Positions 1-10,955 of a DNA stretch of 64,000 nucleotides are shown here, piece by piece. The notes beneath the pieces were generated by a model that ran no database searches, had not been told where the DNA came from, and saw only the letters and a list, made by a program, of their open reading frames with translations. This DNA comes from Petaurus breviceps papuanus (lineage: Eukaryota > Chordata > Mammalia > Diprotodontia > Petauridae). The position numbers and the translations under genes are program-made. Numbering within the stretch: position 1 is the stretch's first letter; each line of letters begins with the position of its first letter. The stretch is from NCBI GenBank assembly GCA_028583685.1, contig JAMXIF010000002.1, positions 62,167,627 to 62,231,626 of the forward strand, given 5' to 3'.

Positions 1-47
<47 letters not shown>
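1..47. repeat. (CTAT)n microsatellite, cut by window edge
   Basis: Uninterrupted tetranucleotide CTAT repeat that starts at or before the window edge and ends at about base 47. Its true length cannot be seen here. Confidence 0.97.
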
Positions 48-384
48 ATCTGCCTTTGATGATGTAAGTCAGAAGGAGACCTCTCTTCTCCCGGGCTCTT
101 ATCAACTCTGCCTCTCAAACAAGCATGGAGAATAAAGCAATCTTCATTTTTACCAATGAGGAGAGTCTAATGCAAATGCCAAGGCTTGAACACTGTATTA
201 GACAAATATCAAGTTAAAAATAATATATTTGTCAATGTATACTATAATTTGAGGACAGAAAGAACATGAACAAATATAGATATTGAAAAACAAACAAAGA
301 GACCAACAGCTTCCTATAGGATGTGCTACAATGGAGGAGCCTTGAAGGAACCTAAGGATTCTTATGGACAGAAGTGAGTGGTGA

Positions 385-1060
385 AGAAATATAGACTTTT
401 TTTTTTGCTTTTTGGAGGGGGGAAGGCAGGGCAATTGGGGTTAAGTGACTTGCCCAAGGTCACATGGCTAGTAAGTGTTAAGTGTCTGAGGTAAGATTTG
501 AACTCAGTTCCTCCTGACTCCAGACCTGTTGCTCTATTCACTGCGCCACTGTATCAGCAATGCCATATTCACAATGCCTATAGAGATTACAAATATGCTG
601 ATATAATTATCCATCACAAAATACGTCAGGTTTGCCATTTGGGGAAATAAACTAGAAAATTTATTAAGATACCAAAAGACTGAGTCCCAAAACCAGAAAG
701 TGAAAGCCATCAGAGTAGTTATGACATTGGCACAGGTAGATAAAGTAGAAAGCACCCACATTATCAAGCCTTTAAAACAGAACAGGCTACCTCAGGCAAA
801 GGTCCTCCTCTCCCCACTCACAGCAACCACCCAGCGTCCTGGAAGAGCGCTCCCAGCAGCTCCGGCCCCTGGCAGTCCTCAGCAGGAGTCTTAACTCAAA
901 AAAAAAAAAAGGCAACTGCCACCAACTGCCAACCACAGGACCGTTAGCTCGGCTTTTTTTTTTTTCTTGCTCTGCTATGTCAGCACGTCCATGGGGCATG
1001 GGAGATCTTTAAATCCCATAACCCTTACAGCCACCTAGCCACTCCAGAAATATAGACTTT
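385..1060 (-). repeat. tRNA-derived SINE (subfamily I), split by an LTR
   Basis: The plus strand reads poly(T), then the reversed SINE body with GTTAAGTGACTTGCCCAAGG, and ends in the reversed tRNA-like head CACCTAGCCACTCC, so the element lies on the minus strand. The body is 400-549 plus about 1035-1045. A 15-bp target-site duplication, AGAAATATAGACTTT, flanks it at 385-399 and 1046-1060. Poly(A) plus a 15-bp duplication indicates L1-type retrotransposition. The head is interrupted by the LTR at 550-1029. Confidence 0.95.
550..1029 (-). mobile_element. Solo LTR, family B (endogenous retrovirus-like fossil)
   Basis: A 480-bp block inserted in the SINE head. It is bounded by the 5-bp duplication GCCAC at 545-549 and 1030-1034 and begins TG and ends CA. 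On the minus strand it starts TGTAAGGGTTATGG followed by a TTTAAAGATCT stretch, the same opening plan as family A below, so I orient it on the minus strand. No internal gag, pol or env sequence is present, so this is a solo LTR fossil. A related longer copy is at 57772-58312. It is younger than the SINE it splits. Confidence 0.88.
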
Positions 1061-1351
1061 GGTTGTGAAAAATACAAGATACATAAGTGAAAACTTTGAG
1101 GGGATGGTAGGGTCAAGTAAGGTCAATTTTTAAAAAGGATTTGAAATTATCTCAGTAGATGCAGAAAAAGCCTTTGACAGAATACAACACTCATTTCTAT
1201 TGAAAACACTGGAGAACATAGGAATAAATGGAGCCTTCCTTAAAATAAGTAGCATCTACCTAAAACCATGAGGAAGCATTATATGTAATGGGGATAAGAT
1301 AGATGTATTTCAATAAGATTGGGCATGCAACAAAGATGACAATTTTCACCA

Positions 1352-1774
1352 TTGTTATTCAATATGGTACTAGAAATGTTAGCTTTAGCAATAAGAGAAG
1401 AAAAAGAAATCGAACGAATTAGAATAGGCAAAGAAGAAACTAAGTTTTCACTTTCTGCAGATGATATGATAGAAAATCCTAGAGAATCAAGTAAAAAACT
1501 ACTTGAAATAATAAACAACTTTATCAAAGTTGCAGGACATAAAATAAACCCACACAAATCGTCTGCATTTCTATATATTACTAACAAAGCCCAACAGCAA
1601 GAGATAGAAAGAGAAATTCCATTTAAAGTTACTATAGACATTATAAAATATTTGACAGTCTACCTGCCAAAACAATCCAAGGGCTTATATGAACACAATT
1701 ACAAAACATTTTTCATACAAATAAAATCAGATCTAAATAATTGGAAAAATATCAGTTGCTCATGGGTAGGCTGA
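1352..1774 (+). pseudogene. L1 ORF2 reverse transcriptase fragment
   Basis: Longest open piece (about 140 codons) of the ORF2 in the L1 at 1140-3600. It holds [20 protein letters not shown], then [16 protein letters not shown], then [13 protein letters not shown], which are L1 reverse-transcriptase and thumb segments. A parallel copy reads [20 protein letters not shown] on the minus strand near 37400, showing that residues next to the catalytic aspartates are missing here. It encodes no functional enzyme. Confidence 0.9.
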
Positions 1775-2483
1775 GCCAATGTAATAAAAATGCCAATTCT
1801 ACTTGTTAATATACTTATTGCCACACCATTCAAACTACCAAAAATTATTTTTAGAGCTAGAAAAAATAATATCAAAATTCTTTTGGAAGAACAAAAGGTC
1901 CTGAATATCAAGGGAATTAATGAAAAGAAATGCTAGAGAAGGTGGCCCAGACATATCAGATATTAAATTGTATTATAAAGCAGCAATCATTAAAACCACT
2001 TGGTACTAGCTAAGAAATAGAGGGGTAGATCACTGGAATAGGTTAGGTACACAAGGCACAGTAGTCAATGATTATAGCAATCTACTGTTTGATAAACCTA
2101 AAGACCCCAGTTTCTGGGATAAGAACTCACTGTTTGACAAAAACTGCTGGGAAAACTGGAAAATAGTAAGGTAGGAACTGGGCACAGACCAACATCTGAC
2201 ACTGTATACCAGAATAAAGTCCAAATGGGTACACAATCTACATAAAGACTGATATTATAAACAAGTTAGGGAGGCAAAGAATAGTTTATCTGTCAGATTT
2301 ATGGAGAATAGAGAAATTTGTGACCAAATAAGAAATAGAGAACATTATGAAATGTAAAACGGATAATTTTGATTACATTAAATTCAAAAGGCTTTGCACA
2401 AACAAAGCCAATCCAACCAAGATTAGCAGGGAAGCAGAAAACTCAGAATTTTTACAATCAGTGCCTCTGATAAAGACCTCATT

Positions 2484-2486
<3 letters not shown>

Positions 2487-2568
<82 letters not shown>
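2487..2568. repeat. (TA)n followed by (GA)n microsatellite
   Basis: An alternating TA run of about 40 bases passes directly into a GA run of about 40 bases. It sits inside the L1 ORF2 remnant and replaces part of its coding sequence. Confidence 0.97.
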
Positions 2569-2571
<3 letters not shown>

Positions 2572-3364
2572 GAGTCAAATTTACAAGAATACAAGTCATT
2601 CCCCTATTGATAAATGGTCAAAGGATATGAACAGGCAGTTTTGAGAGGAAGAAATTAAAGTTATCTATAGTCATATAAAAATGCTTTAAATCACTATTGA
2701 CTAGAGGGATGCAAATCAAAACAACTCTGAGGTACCACATCACACCTGTCAGATTGACTAACATGGCAAAACTGGAAAATGATAAATGTTGGAGAAGATG
2801 TGGGAGTGTTGGAACACTAATTCATTGTTGGTGGAGTTGTGAGCTGATCCAATCATTCTGGAGAGCAATTTGGAACTATGCCCCAAAGGCTATAAAAATG
2901 TGCAAATCCTTTGACCCAGCAATACTACTTCTCGGGCTGCATCCCAAAGAGATCAAACAAAAGGGAAAAGGACCCACATATACAAAATTATTTATAGCAG
3001 CTTTTTTGTGGTGGTCAAGAACTGGAAATTGAGGAGATGCTCATCAATTGGGGAATGGCTAAACAAGTTGTGGTATAGGAATGTAATGGAATACCATTGT
3101 GTTATAAGAATTATGAATAGCGGACTTTGGAAAAACCTGGAAAGACGTATATGAACTAATTCTGAGTGAGGGGAACAGAACCAGGAGAGCATTGTACACA
3201 GTAACAGCCACAGTGTGCGAGGACCGATTTTGATAGGCTTAGCCTTTCTCAGCAAGGCAAGGACCTGAAACAATTCTAAAGGACAAATGATGGAAAATGC
3301 CAGCCTCATCTAGAGAAAGAACTATGAAGTTGGAATGCAGAAAGAAGCAAACTATTTTCTTTTT

Positions 3365-3370
3365 TTGTTT

Positions 3371-3414
<44 letters not shown>

Positions 3415-3417
3415 TTT
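3365..3417. repeat. (TTTC)n microsatellite
   Basis: About a dozen TTTC units within the L1 3' UTR, probably grown from its pyrimidine-rich tail sequence. Confidence 0.95.
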
Positions 3418-3600
3418 CTTGTGGTTTTCCCCATTCATTATAATTCTTCTATGCAACATGACTAATGTGAAAATGTGTTTAATAGGAATGTATATGTAGA
3501 GCCCATGTCGGATTGAAAGTGATCTTGCGGAGGGAGGTGGAAAAGTTTAAAACTTATGGAAGTGAATTTCGAAAACAAAATCAATAATTTAATAAAAAAA

Positions 3601-4339
3601 GGTTCTGAGAAATTTGTTTTTTTCCTATTTATTTAGTACATTACTCGCAGATATCTTAACCAATACTTCAATATCTTCATCATTGTATCATCTCCTTCCT
3701 GTGCTTGCTCTATGCATACTTGCTCTAGTTCTTGGTAATATTTTTCATGATATAGTGAATCCCTTTGGCAGTCTGATAAGGTGCAGGGGCCACTTCTCAA
3801 AATGATGTTTTTAAATGCATAAAAACATATGTAGCAATCATAGAAGGAAACTGATTATATTGAAATATATTTTAAAAAGATTTTTTAAAATTTCATGAAA
3901 CCTATGTTAAGAATCTCTGATCTAGTTCATCTGTTTTCCTATCTTTATTTTCTTTTGTGCCTTTTATACTTCTTTCTGTAATGCATTTAGAACTGTGATT
4001 TTATAGTTCAAATGTAGGTAGCTTCACTATAATTGATGGAGAAAATATTTTTATAGTATCTAGATGTATCCTCTCAAATTTTTGTCTCTTGCCTTCAATT
4101 TTCATCTGTAAAATGTTCTTGGGATGGTATCACTTGATTGCTGTGTATATATGCATATATATGTAATAAATATATGTTTTTATATCTATATCTATCAATA
4201 CATATATTTTTGCCAGATCTTGTTAACTGCACTCTGTATTTTAAATTGTGGCTAATAAATTCAAGTTCAATTATCAGAAAAGTCACCAAGCATTTATTAA
4301 GCACTTACTTTATTACAGGCATAATTTTTAGCTAGCTGT
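3601..4339. other. Non-genic DNA with small old repeat pieces
   Basis: AT-rich DNA without a coding signature. The stretch 3770-3920 (AAATGCATAAAA, then TATATTGAAATAT) is repeated in diverged form at 49245-49350, so it belongs to an interspersed family I cannot name. A CATTTATTAAGCACTTACT segment at about 4290-4315 is a widespread mammalian-type repeat tail. Confidence 0.5.
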
Positions 4340-4602
4340 ATACTTCTCAAATGTGAGGTAGCTAGGTGATACAGTGGATAGAGTGCCAGACCCGAAGTCA
4401 GGAACACTTATCTTGATTCAAATCTGGCCTCACTTCCTTGATTTGTGACTCTAGGCAAGTTATCCAACCCTATTTGCCCCAGTTTCTTCATCTGTAAAAT
4501 AAGCTGGAGAATGAAATGACAAACCAATTCAGTATCCTTGCCATGAAAACTCCAAATGGATCATGAAGAATTGGACATGACTAAACAACAGCATACTTCT
4601 CA
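4340..4602 (+). repeat. tRNA-derived SINE with RTE/BovB-like tail (type III)
   Basis: A tRNA-like head (GGTAGCTAGGTGATACAGTG) is followed by a CORE-like middle (CCCCAGTTTCTTCATCTGTA) and a tail GAATTGGACATGACTAAACA. The tail resembles the 3' end of RTE/BovB LINEs, which suggests those LINEs mobilised it. The body is about 4351-4592. An imperfect duplication beginning ATACTTCTCA is seen at 4340 and 4593. Confidence 0.88.
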
Positions 4603-5262
4603 GATTTCTGATACTTTTCCATTACCTGTGTATTATGGTATGTGTCTACTAAGGTTTTGCTCTTTATCCTCTTTTCTTCTATCTCCAATCTCTTTTCCTT
4701 GGCAGACTTTTCTAGTTTCAAATTGTCCAATATCTGCTCTGATTTTGCACTTCCTTCAATAAAATCTCTCTAACATTTAGTCCTATATTTTCAATGTTTT
4801 TTTTTGTAAATTTCTATGTGATTATAACCTTAAACTCAACATGTTCATAATTTACTTCTTCACATCTTCTCTAAAACCTTCTGTCTCCCCACTTTAGCTT
4901 TGCATCTTTTGTTGGTGACACTACTGTTCTTTTCATCACTCTGGATGGAAATCTTGAAATTATTCTTTATTTCTGTTTCCATTTTTATATCCAATCAGTT
5001 GTAAGCCCTTGTTAATTGCAACTCTGTAATATCTCATATATCTATTCCATGTTCTCCATACTGCTATCACCTTCATTCAGACCCTTATCAACTACCTATT
5101 GTAATAGCCTGTAAACTAGTCTACTTCAGTTTCTTTCTCTAACCCATCTTTCTGCCAGTTCTCTCTCCCTCTTTCTCTCCCTCCCCTTCTCTCTGTCTCT
5201 GCTTCTCTGTCTTTCAAACAATTTCTGCATTTGCTATTAACTACCAAATAATATTAAAAAAA
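4603..5262. other. Non-genic DNA with an old unnamed interspersed repeat
   Basis: About 4830-5150 contains CCAATCAGTTGTAAGCCC and TATTGTAATAGCCTGTAAAC. These are familiar from an old mammalian interspersed repeat whose family I cannot name with confidence. 5160-5215 is CT-rich low-complexity DNA. No gene is seen. Confidence 0.45.
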
Positions 5263-5264
5263 CA

Positions 5265-7945
5265 AACAAACTTTGCTGTAACTTTGGTTAACATCTGCTA
5301 TAAATCTGCTGTGGCAGTTTCCAGGCTTTTCAACCCATAAACTCCAAAAAGAAAGTAAAAGGTCAGTCAGGAACTCAGTTGGGAAGAAAGGGTACACTGC
5401 AGCCCCTGCCTGAGGGACAAGAGGTGGCGGAGGCATGGTGGCTGCAGCTGCAGCATATCAGAGGGTAATCAGTCTTGCTTTGACATGCTTGGATCTGGGT
5501 TGCTTTCTTGGGTGGTGGTCCTGGGGTGATAAACACCAGTTTGCCAGTGTGTTATCCATAAAGAGGGAGCCCTCCTCAGACCTCTGACAACATTTGTGAA
5601 AACTCCAGCAATTTGGGACAAAGCTCTCCAATCTGGAAGCAGAGTTCTACCATGCTTCACCACCCTGGGGTCAGGATATCCCTCTGGTTTGCTTAGGTGG
5701 AGCTTGCTGCTGGTTTGCTAGGATACTTCCTGTCCTGGAATGTGTTCTTCTTTTATCTTAGGGGTAACCTTACCTTTAAACCGATCTTTCTTGATGAGAG
5801 ATCTCAAAGATCTCAAAAGTCATGTAATTGACTAGCAATATGATCAAACAGAAGAAGCACAAACAGACCATAGAATCCTTTTTTGGGGACAAAAAGGATC
5901 AAAGCATGATCAAAGTCAGAACTCCTGTACCAAAAGCTTCCAAGAAAAATATGAATTGGTTACAGGCCATGGAGGAGCTCAAGAAGGATTTTGAAAATCA
6001 AGTAAGAGAAGTGGAGGAAAAATTGGGAAATGAGAATTATGCAAGAAAATCATGAAAAGAGAGTCAACAACCTGACAGAAGAAAATAATACCTTTAAATA
6101 GACTAACTCAAATGGCAAAAGATGCCCAAAAAGCAGATGAGGAAAAGAATATCTTAAAAAGCTGAATTTGTCAGATGGAAAAGGAATTTAAAAAACTCAC
6201 TACAGAGAGTAATTCCTTCAAAATTAGATTGGAGCAATTGGAAGCTAATGGCTTTATGAGAAATCAAGACAATATAAAACAGATCCAAACAGATGAAAAA
6301 AATAGAAGGGAATGTGAAATATCTCATTGGAAAAAACACTGACCTGGAAAACAGATCCAGGAGAGATAATTTAAAAATTATTGGACTACCTGAAAGCCAT
6401 AATCAAAAAAGGAACCTAGAAATCATCCTTCAAGAAATTCTCAAGGAAAACTGCCCTGATATTTTAGAACAAGAGGGCAAAATAGAAATTGAAAGAAATC
6501 AGAAATCACCAATCATCTCTTGAAAAAGATCCCAAAAAGAAAACTCCTAGGAATATTATAGTAAAATTCCAGAGTTCCCAGGTCGAGAGAATATTACAAG
6601 TAGCCTGGAAGAAACAATTTGAGTGTTGTGGAAACACAATCAGGATAACACAAGATCTAGCAGCTTCTACTTTGAGGGATCAAAGGGCTTGAAATATGAT
6701 ATTCAAGAGATCAAAGGAGCTAGGATTAAAACCAAGAACCACCTACTCAGCAAAACTGAGTATAATGCTTCAGGGGAAAATATGGTCATTTAATGAAATA
6801 GAGGACTTTCAAGCATTCTTGATGAAAAAATCAGAGTGGAATAGAAAATTTGACTTTCAAATACAAGAAACAAGAGAAGCATGAGAAGGTAAACAGGGAA
6901 AAGAAATCATAAGGAACTTATTAAAATTGAGCTATTTACATTTCTACATGGTAATATGATAATTGTAACTCATGAGACTTTTCTCAGTATGATGATAGTT
7001 GAATGGAATATATGTATATATATATATATAAACACACACACATATACACACACAGACTATATATATTTATATAGGAAGGTAAATGTATGTATAAATACAT
7101 ATGTGAGTGTGTGTATATATGTGTACATGTATACATAGACAGAGTGCACAGGATCAGTTGAGTAGGAAGGGATGATATCTAAAAAATAAAATTAAGAGGT
7201 GAGAGAGGTATATAATGAGAAGAGATAGGGAGAAATAGAATAGGGTAAATTACCTCATAATAAAAGAGGCAAGAGAAAACGTACAATGGAGGGGAAAAAC
7301 AGGAAGGCAAAAGGGAATGGATTAATCTTACTCTCATTGAACTTGGCTTAAGGAGGGAATAACATACATACTAAATTGGTTATCTTACCCTACAGAAAAG
7401 TAGGGGGGAAAGGGGTAAGGGGGGGATGATAGAAGGAAGGGCATATTGGCGGGGAGGGTAGTTAGAAGTACATACTTTTGAAAAGGGACAGGTTCAAAGT
7501 AGAAAATAGAATAAGTCGGGGTGGGATAGGATGGAGGGAAATATAGTCATTCTTTTATAATATATCTACTATGGAAATGTTTTTCATAGTTACACAAGCA
7601 TTACCTATATTGAATCACTTTTCCTCCCAGTAGGGGTGGGTGACTAGGGAAAAAAGAAAGAATCTGGAAATCAAAGTTAAAAAAATGTTAAAAAATATTA
7701 ATTTTTTTTACATGCAACTGGGAAATAAGAGATATAGGCACTGGGGTATGGAAATCCATCTTGCCCTACTAGAAAGTTGGGGGCAGGGAGGATATAAGAG
7801 AGAGTAGATTGGTGGAAGGGGTATTCAGTAGGCTTGCTACTTTGGGGTGGGGGGTAGGGGAAAGACAGTGCGAAAATTTGTAACTCAAAATCTTGTGGAA
7901 ATGAATGTTGAAAACTAAAAATAAACAAATTAAACAATAATTTAT
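5265..7945 (+). mobile_element. HAL1 (half-L1) retrotransposon, 5'-truncated
   Basis: A partial 5' UTR (5265-5830) leads into an L1-type ORF1 (about 5840-6884), then a long non-coding 3' region that ends CAACTCAAAATCTTGTGGAA plus an A-rich tail near 7940. No endonuclease or reverse transcriptase lies between ORF1 and the tail. The same order and the same 3' end occur in the copies at 44690-47555 and 56629-61214, so the lack of ORF2 is a family trait and not a private deletion. This matches the known HAL1 class of L1-derived elements. Microsatellite-like TA/CA DNA lies at 7010-7140. Confidence 0.85.
5840..6884 (+). pseudogene. HAL1 ORF1 (L1 ORF1p-like), broken
   Basis: The ATG at 5840 starts MIKQKKHKQTIESFFGDKKD. 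A charged, heptad-rich segment follows (WLQAMEELKKDFENQVREVE), as in the L1 ORF1p coiled coil. From about 6350, ENRSRRDNLKIIGLPES opens the RRM-like domain, and LKPRTTYSAKLSIML near 6730 matches the C-terminal domain. The product in the family is a trimeric RNA-binding chaperone of the L1 ribonucleoprotein. About 348 codons are spanned, close to normal ORF1p length. The frame is broken: one stop ends the first open piece at 6055, frame changes follow before 6293, and further changes occur near 6510-6700. Confidence 0.88.
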
Positions 7946-8470
7946 GCCTAGAGAAATTGTTTCTTGTCAATGGTTAAACAGCTAATTAGTAGGAGGAGCA
8001 AAAAATTCACTACATAATTAAGTCTTTGTATTCTAAAGGCTGCATAGTGCTAATTAATCTATTACTATTATCAAGAAACACTTGGATATGTTTTGCTTTG
8101 AAAACTCATTCTTACATCACCTTTGGTTGAAATTCTTAGAATAGCATTTCTGTTCCTAGTCACGAAGTTTCCTGTCTGAAAGTGTATGTCCTTGTAAATT
8201 AGTTTTTAAAAGCTACACAAGAGCCAGCAGAGAAGAGGAAATCATGGTCATCTGTATGAAAGAGAGTGGTTTATAAATGTGGTGCTTGCCTCTGTTTTCT
8301 ACAGGGGTAGCAGCTGATTTTTAAGTAGTAGCACCTTAGTGAACATGTGGCATTCTGAGATGAGTCAGAGAGGTTTCTGTTAGGAGCCCATATTGCAGGT
8401 AGACCCCTGAGAATAGAGCCAAGTTTTTCTTCCTAAAGAATTTCTACATAAGGATACTATGGTTAAATAT
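7946..8470. other. Non-genic DNA, nothing recognised
   Basis: AT-rich sequence with no long open frame, no SINE head or tail and no LINE motif that I can recognise. Confidence 0.5.
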
Positions 8471-8471
8471 G

Positions 8472-8509
8472 AGAACAGAGAGAGAGAGAGAGAGAGAGAG
8501 GGAGGGAGG

Positions 8510-8561
<52 letters not shown>
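8472..8561. repeat. (GA)n microsatellite with GGGA interruptions
   Basis: About 90 bases of GAGA repeat with a central GGGAGGGAGGGA block. One strand is entirely purine, so it could adopt a triplex. Confidence 0.97.
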
Positions 8562-8564
<3 letters not shown>

Positions 8565-8565
<1 letters not shown>

Positions 8566-8755
8566 GTATGTTATAATGCATAGAGAACTGACCTTGGAGG
8601 CAGGATGAATCTGGATTCAAATCCTACCCCTTACACAAATCACAGCCTCTTATTGATCCCAGGCAATTCTACAAGACAGTAAGCTATAAAGCAGTTGCCA
8701 GCTTGTACTGGGAATTTCCTTACTGAGGAGCTTTGTCCTTTAACAAAATCATAGT
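8565..8755 (+). repeat. Old tRNA/CORE-type SINE (MIR-like)
   Basis: A TAATGCATAGAGAACTGACC head, a box B-like GGATTCAAATCC and a GGCAATTCTACAAGACAGT segment fit an old marsupial SINE in plus orientation. The copy is diverged and no duplication was found. Confidence 0.65.
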
Positions 8756-8769
8756 TCTGAATGAAAAAA

Positions 8770-8960
8770 ATGGCATAGACTTGTTCCAGGCACCGTGCTA
8801 AGCCCTTTATAATTATCTCATTTGAGCATCACAACAACCCTAGGTGCTATTGTTATCCCCATTTTACAGATGAGTATATAGATAATAACTACCAATTAAT
8901 TATTTAATAACAGAGTTGGGAAGAGGAGGCATATTATTTTCCTCTCATGCCAGAGTTCTT
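8770..8960 (-). repeat. MIR/CORE-type SINE relic
   Basis: Reads GTGCTAAGCCCTTTATAATT, then ATCACAACAACCCTAGGTG, then CCCCATTTTACAGATGAG, which is the reverse strand of a MIR-type SINE. Confidence 0.75.
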
Positions 8961-9154
8961 TTCACTGTCATGAAGAAAGGAAATATGTAAAACATGAAAG
9001 GAGGGGATAGGTGGGGAGTATGCCAATCTATGGTGATGGTTATAACATGTGATTCTAGTGATTTAAAATGTTGGAAAAGTTTCTTCTTTATTAATCACAG
9101 AATTTCCCCTCTTAGAATGGGGGTTGGAAGGTAGGGGATTGACAAGTAGCTATG

Positions 9155-9360
9155 GCAATAATAACTGATATTTATGTAATGTTTTAAAATTTGCGAAGCA
9201 TTTTACATATGTTAGCTCATTTGAGCCTCATGTACTCCATGAGTTAGTTAGTACTGGTATTGTTAAGCCCATTTTATAGAAGAGGAAACTGAGAGTCAGA
9301 GATGTTAACTGAGTTGCCTATAGTCAAACAGTGTCAAAAACAGGATGCAAGCACAGATTT
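9155..9360 (-). repeat. MIR/CORE-type SINE relic
   Basis: Reads TTTGCGAAGCATTTTACATA, then CCCATTTTATAGAAGAGG and AAACTGAGAGTCAGAGATG, the typical reversed MIR layout. Confidence 0.75.
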
Positions 9361-10329
9361 TCTTCCCTTCTGTAACTTGGCAGGACATACCACTTCAGTA
9401 AGCTTAAGATGGATCCTGTTTGGTCATGGATTTGAGATGGGATGTGGGGACAGATGTAATGGTATACAATTACACCCTGAACTTCTGACCATAGCTCCAC
9501 ACATCTCCTTCCATTCTCTTTCTCCATGGCTGGCTACTCATTCAAGTTTCTGGAAGACTAGAGCATACTTTCTTTTTGAGTTGCCAATCATGACTTTCTG
9601 CAAGTTTCAATAGATGTCCCCTGAGGTTCCTCCAGTTTCCAGTCGACCAGAATATAAACTGATTATGAAGCATAAAACATGAGAGAATCAAACTGAAACA
9701 AGTTCTGAGAACAAATTCTATTTAGAACTAAATGAATAATCTTTCTCACTTCTTGGACAGAATGGAACAAGGCACTTGTCTGGAATAACAACTGTTGCGG
9801 GAGAGCTAACATCTGATTGTACTTTTTATTACCCAGTGGTCCTGGTTCAGCATGAAGAGAGGTGAAGGGTGTTTAGTTAGTACAGGGCCAGAGGTTTGCT
9901 GAAAGCTTCCCAGAATGGATTTATCATTTATAACCAGAGAGAAACAGAATGAGAGGGCTCCCTCCACACCCCTATTTCCTACCCCCCTTTCCTGGGCAGA
10001 TCTTTCTATCCATCTAGAAATTGGCCTACAGTTAGAGTGAGAGCCTGATGTAAATTTTCATAGCAGAGCCTCCCAGATAGGCTAAGTTTCCCTGTGGAAA
10101 TGGGAGGCAATCAAAAACAACAAGAAGCAGCAAAATATGTTCCTTTTAGAACCCTGTTCTAGGTACAGTGGGTCAGATGGGGTCCTTCTTAAATGCACTG
10201 TACTTGATCCTCTTTCTGATTAGAACATCTGATGCACATTGTTTTAGCACATGGGTTAAGTGTGTGCCCTCTGGGTCTTTCTTTTTACTTTCTGTGCTGG
10301 TGAATATCCTTAGATTCCTGAATCTAGAT
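9361..10329. other. Non-genic DNA, nothing recognised
   Basis: Contains a 103-codon open frame (9302-9613) that overlaps the MIR relic at its start, has no recognisable domain and no codon pattern I would trust. I see no element ends or other genes. Confidence 0.45.
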
Positions 10330-10530
10330 TCTTTCAGGGGCAGGACAATAGTGATGCATTGCAAGTCAGAAACGTATGTTCAAATCCTGGCCTTTTCACT
10401 AATTTCCAGTGTAACCTTGAGGAAGTTACTTAATCTCTCTGAACCTCAGTTTTTTTCATCTGTCAAATGAAGAATTTGGAACAGGTGACCTTCTAAAGTC
10501 CTTTCTAGGTTTAAATATAAGATCTTAGGT
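10330..10530 (+). repeat. MIR-type SINE relic
   Basis: Box B-like TTCAAATCCTGGCC is followed by AAGTTACTTAATCTCTCTGA, CCTCAGTTT and CATCTGTCAAATGAAG, which is a plus-strand MIR. Confidence 0.8.
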
Positions 10531-10669
10531 AAAATTTGGGAGTTATGAACTATTTTCTAGTGTGGAGCATGAGGTAGCAGATCTATATGTCTGTCTCTAA
10601 GTGTCTGTCTATTTCCCTCATGGGCAAGCTAGCTAATGCTCCTGGCTATATGTGTGCATATATCTGTGC

Positions 10670-10955
10670 CATGCACAGAGATAAGTCTATCTCTATATCT
10701 GTCTCTATCTATATCATTTATATTTATGTCTGCATGTATCTATATACATTTACATCTTTCTATGTATATCCATATCTACCTCTTTATCTCTCTATATCAT
10801 ATCTATCTATACCTATACCAACACTTACATTCTGTATCATCCTTTATATCTATATCTACAGCTTTATCTATACACACCCACACACACACACACACACATA
10901 TATATGTGTGTGTGTATATATATAAATACACATATACAATACACACCTGCATATG
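10670..10955. repeat. Degenerate TATC/CA/TA simple repeats
   Basis: Imperfect TCTATATC units pass into a run of CA and then TA dinucleotides. The open frames seen across it are by-products of the repeats. Confidence 0.92.

Larger units (their letters stand above)
1140..3600 (+). mobile_element. L1 LINE, 5'-truncated, damaged ORF2 and 3' end
   Basis: Starts inside the reverse transcriptase; translation near 1160 reads [19 protein letters not shown], a standard L1 ORF2 motif. It runs through the C-terminal cysteine region at 2790-2960 (CWRRCGSVGTLIHCWW) to a 3' UTR ending in an A-rich tail near 3600. A TA/GA microsatellite (2487-2568) and a TTTC repeat (3365-3417) lie inside. ORF1 and the endonuclease are absent. 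ORF2 is split over several frames and the catalytic FADD region is shortened to SADD with bases lost beside it, so the copy is inactive. Confidence 0.93.

Noticed and set aside
400-549. tRNA gene
   Set aside because: The tRNA-like sequences here and at the other SINE heads are parts of SINEs with poly(A) tails and duplications; none folds as a free-standing tRNA by inspection.
9302-9613. A 103-codon frame as a possible small gene
   Set aside because: The start overlaps a MIR relic, and the residues show no signal peptide, domain or repeat that would support it.
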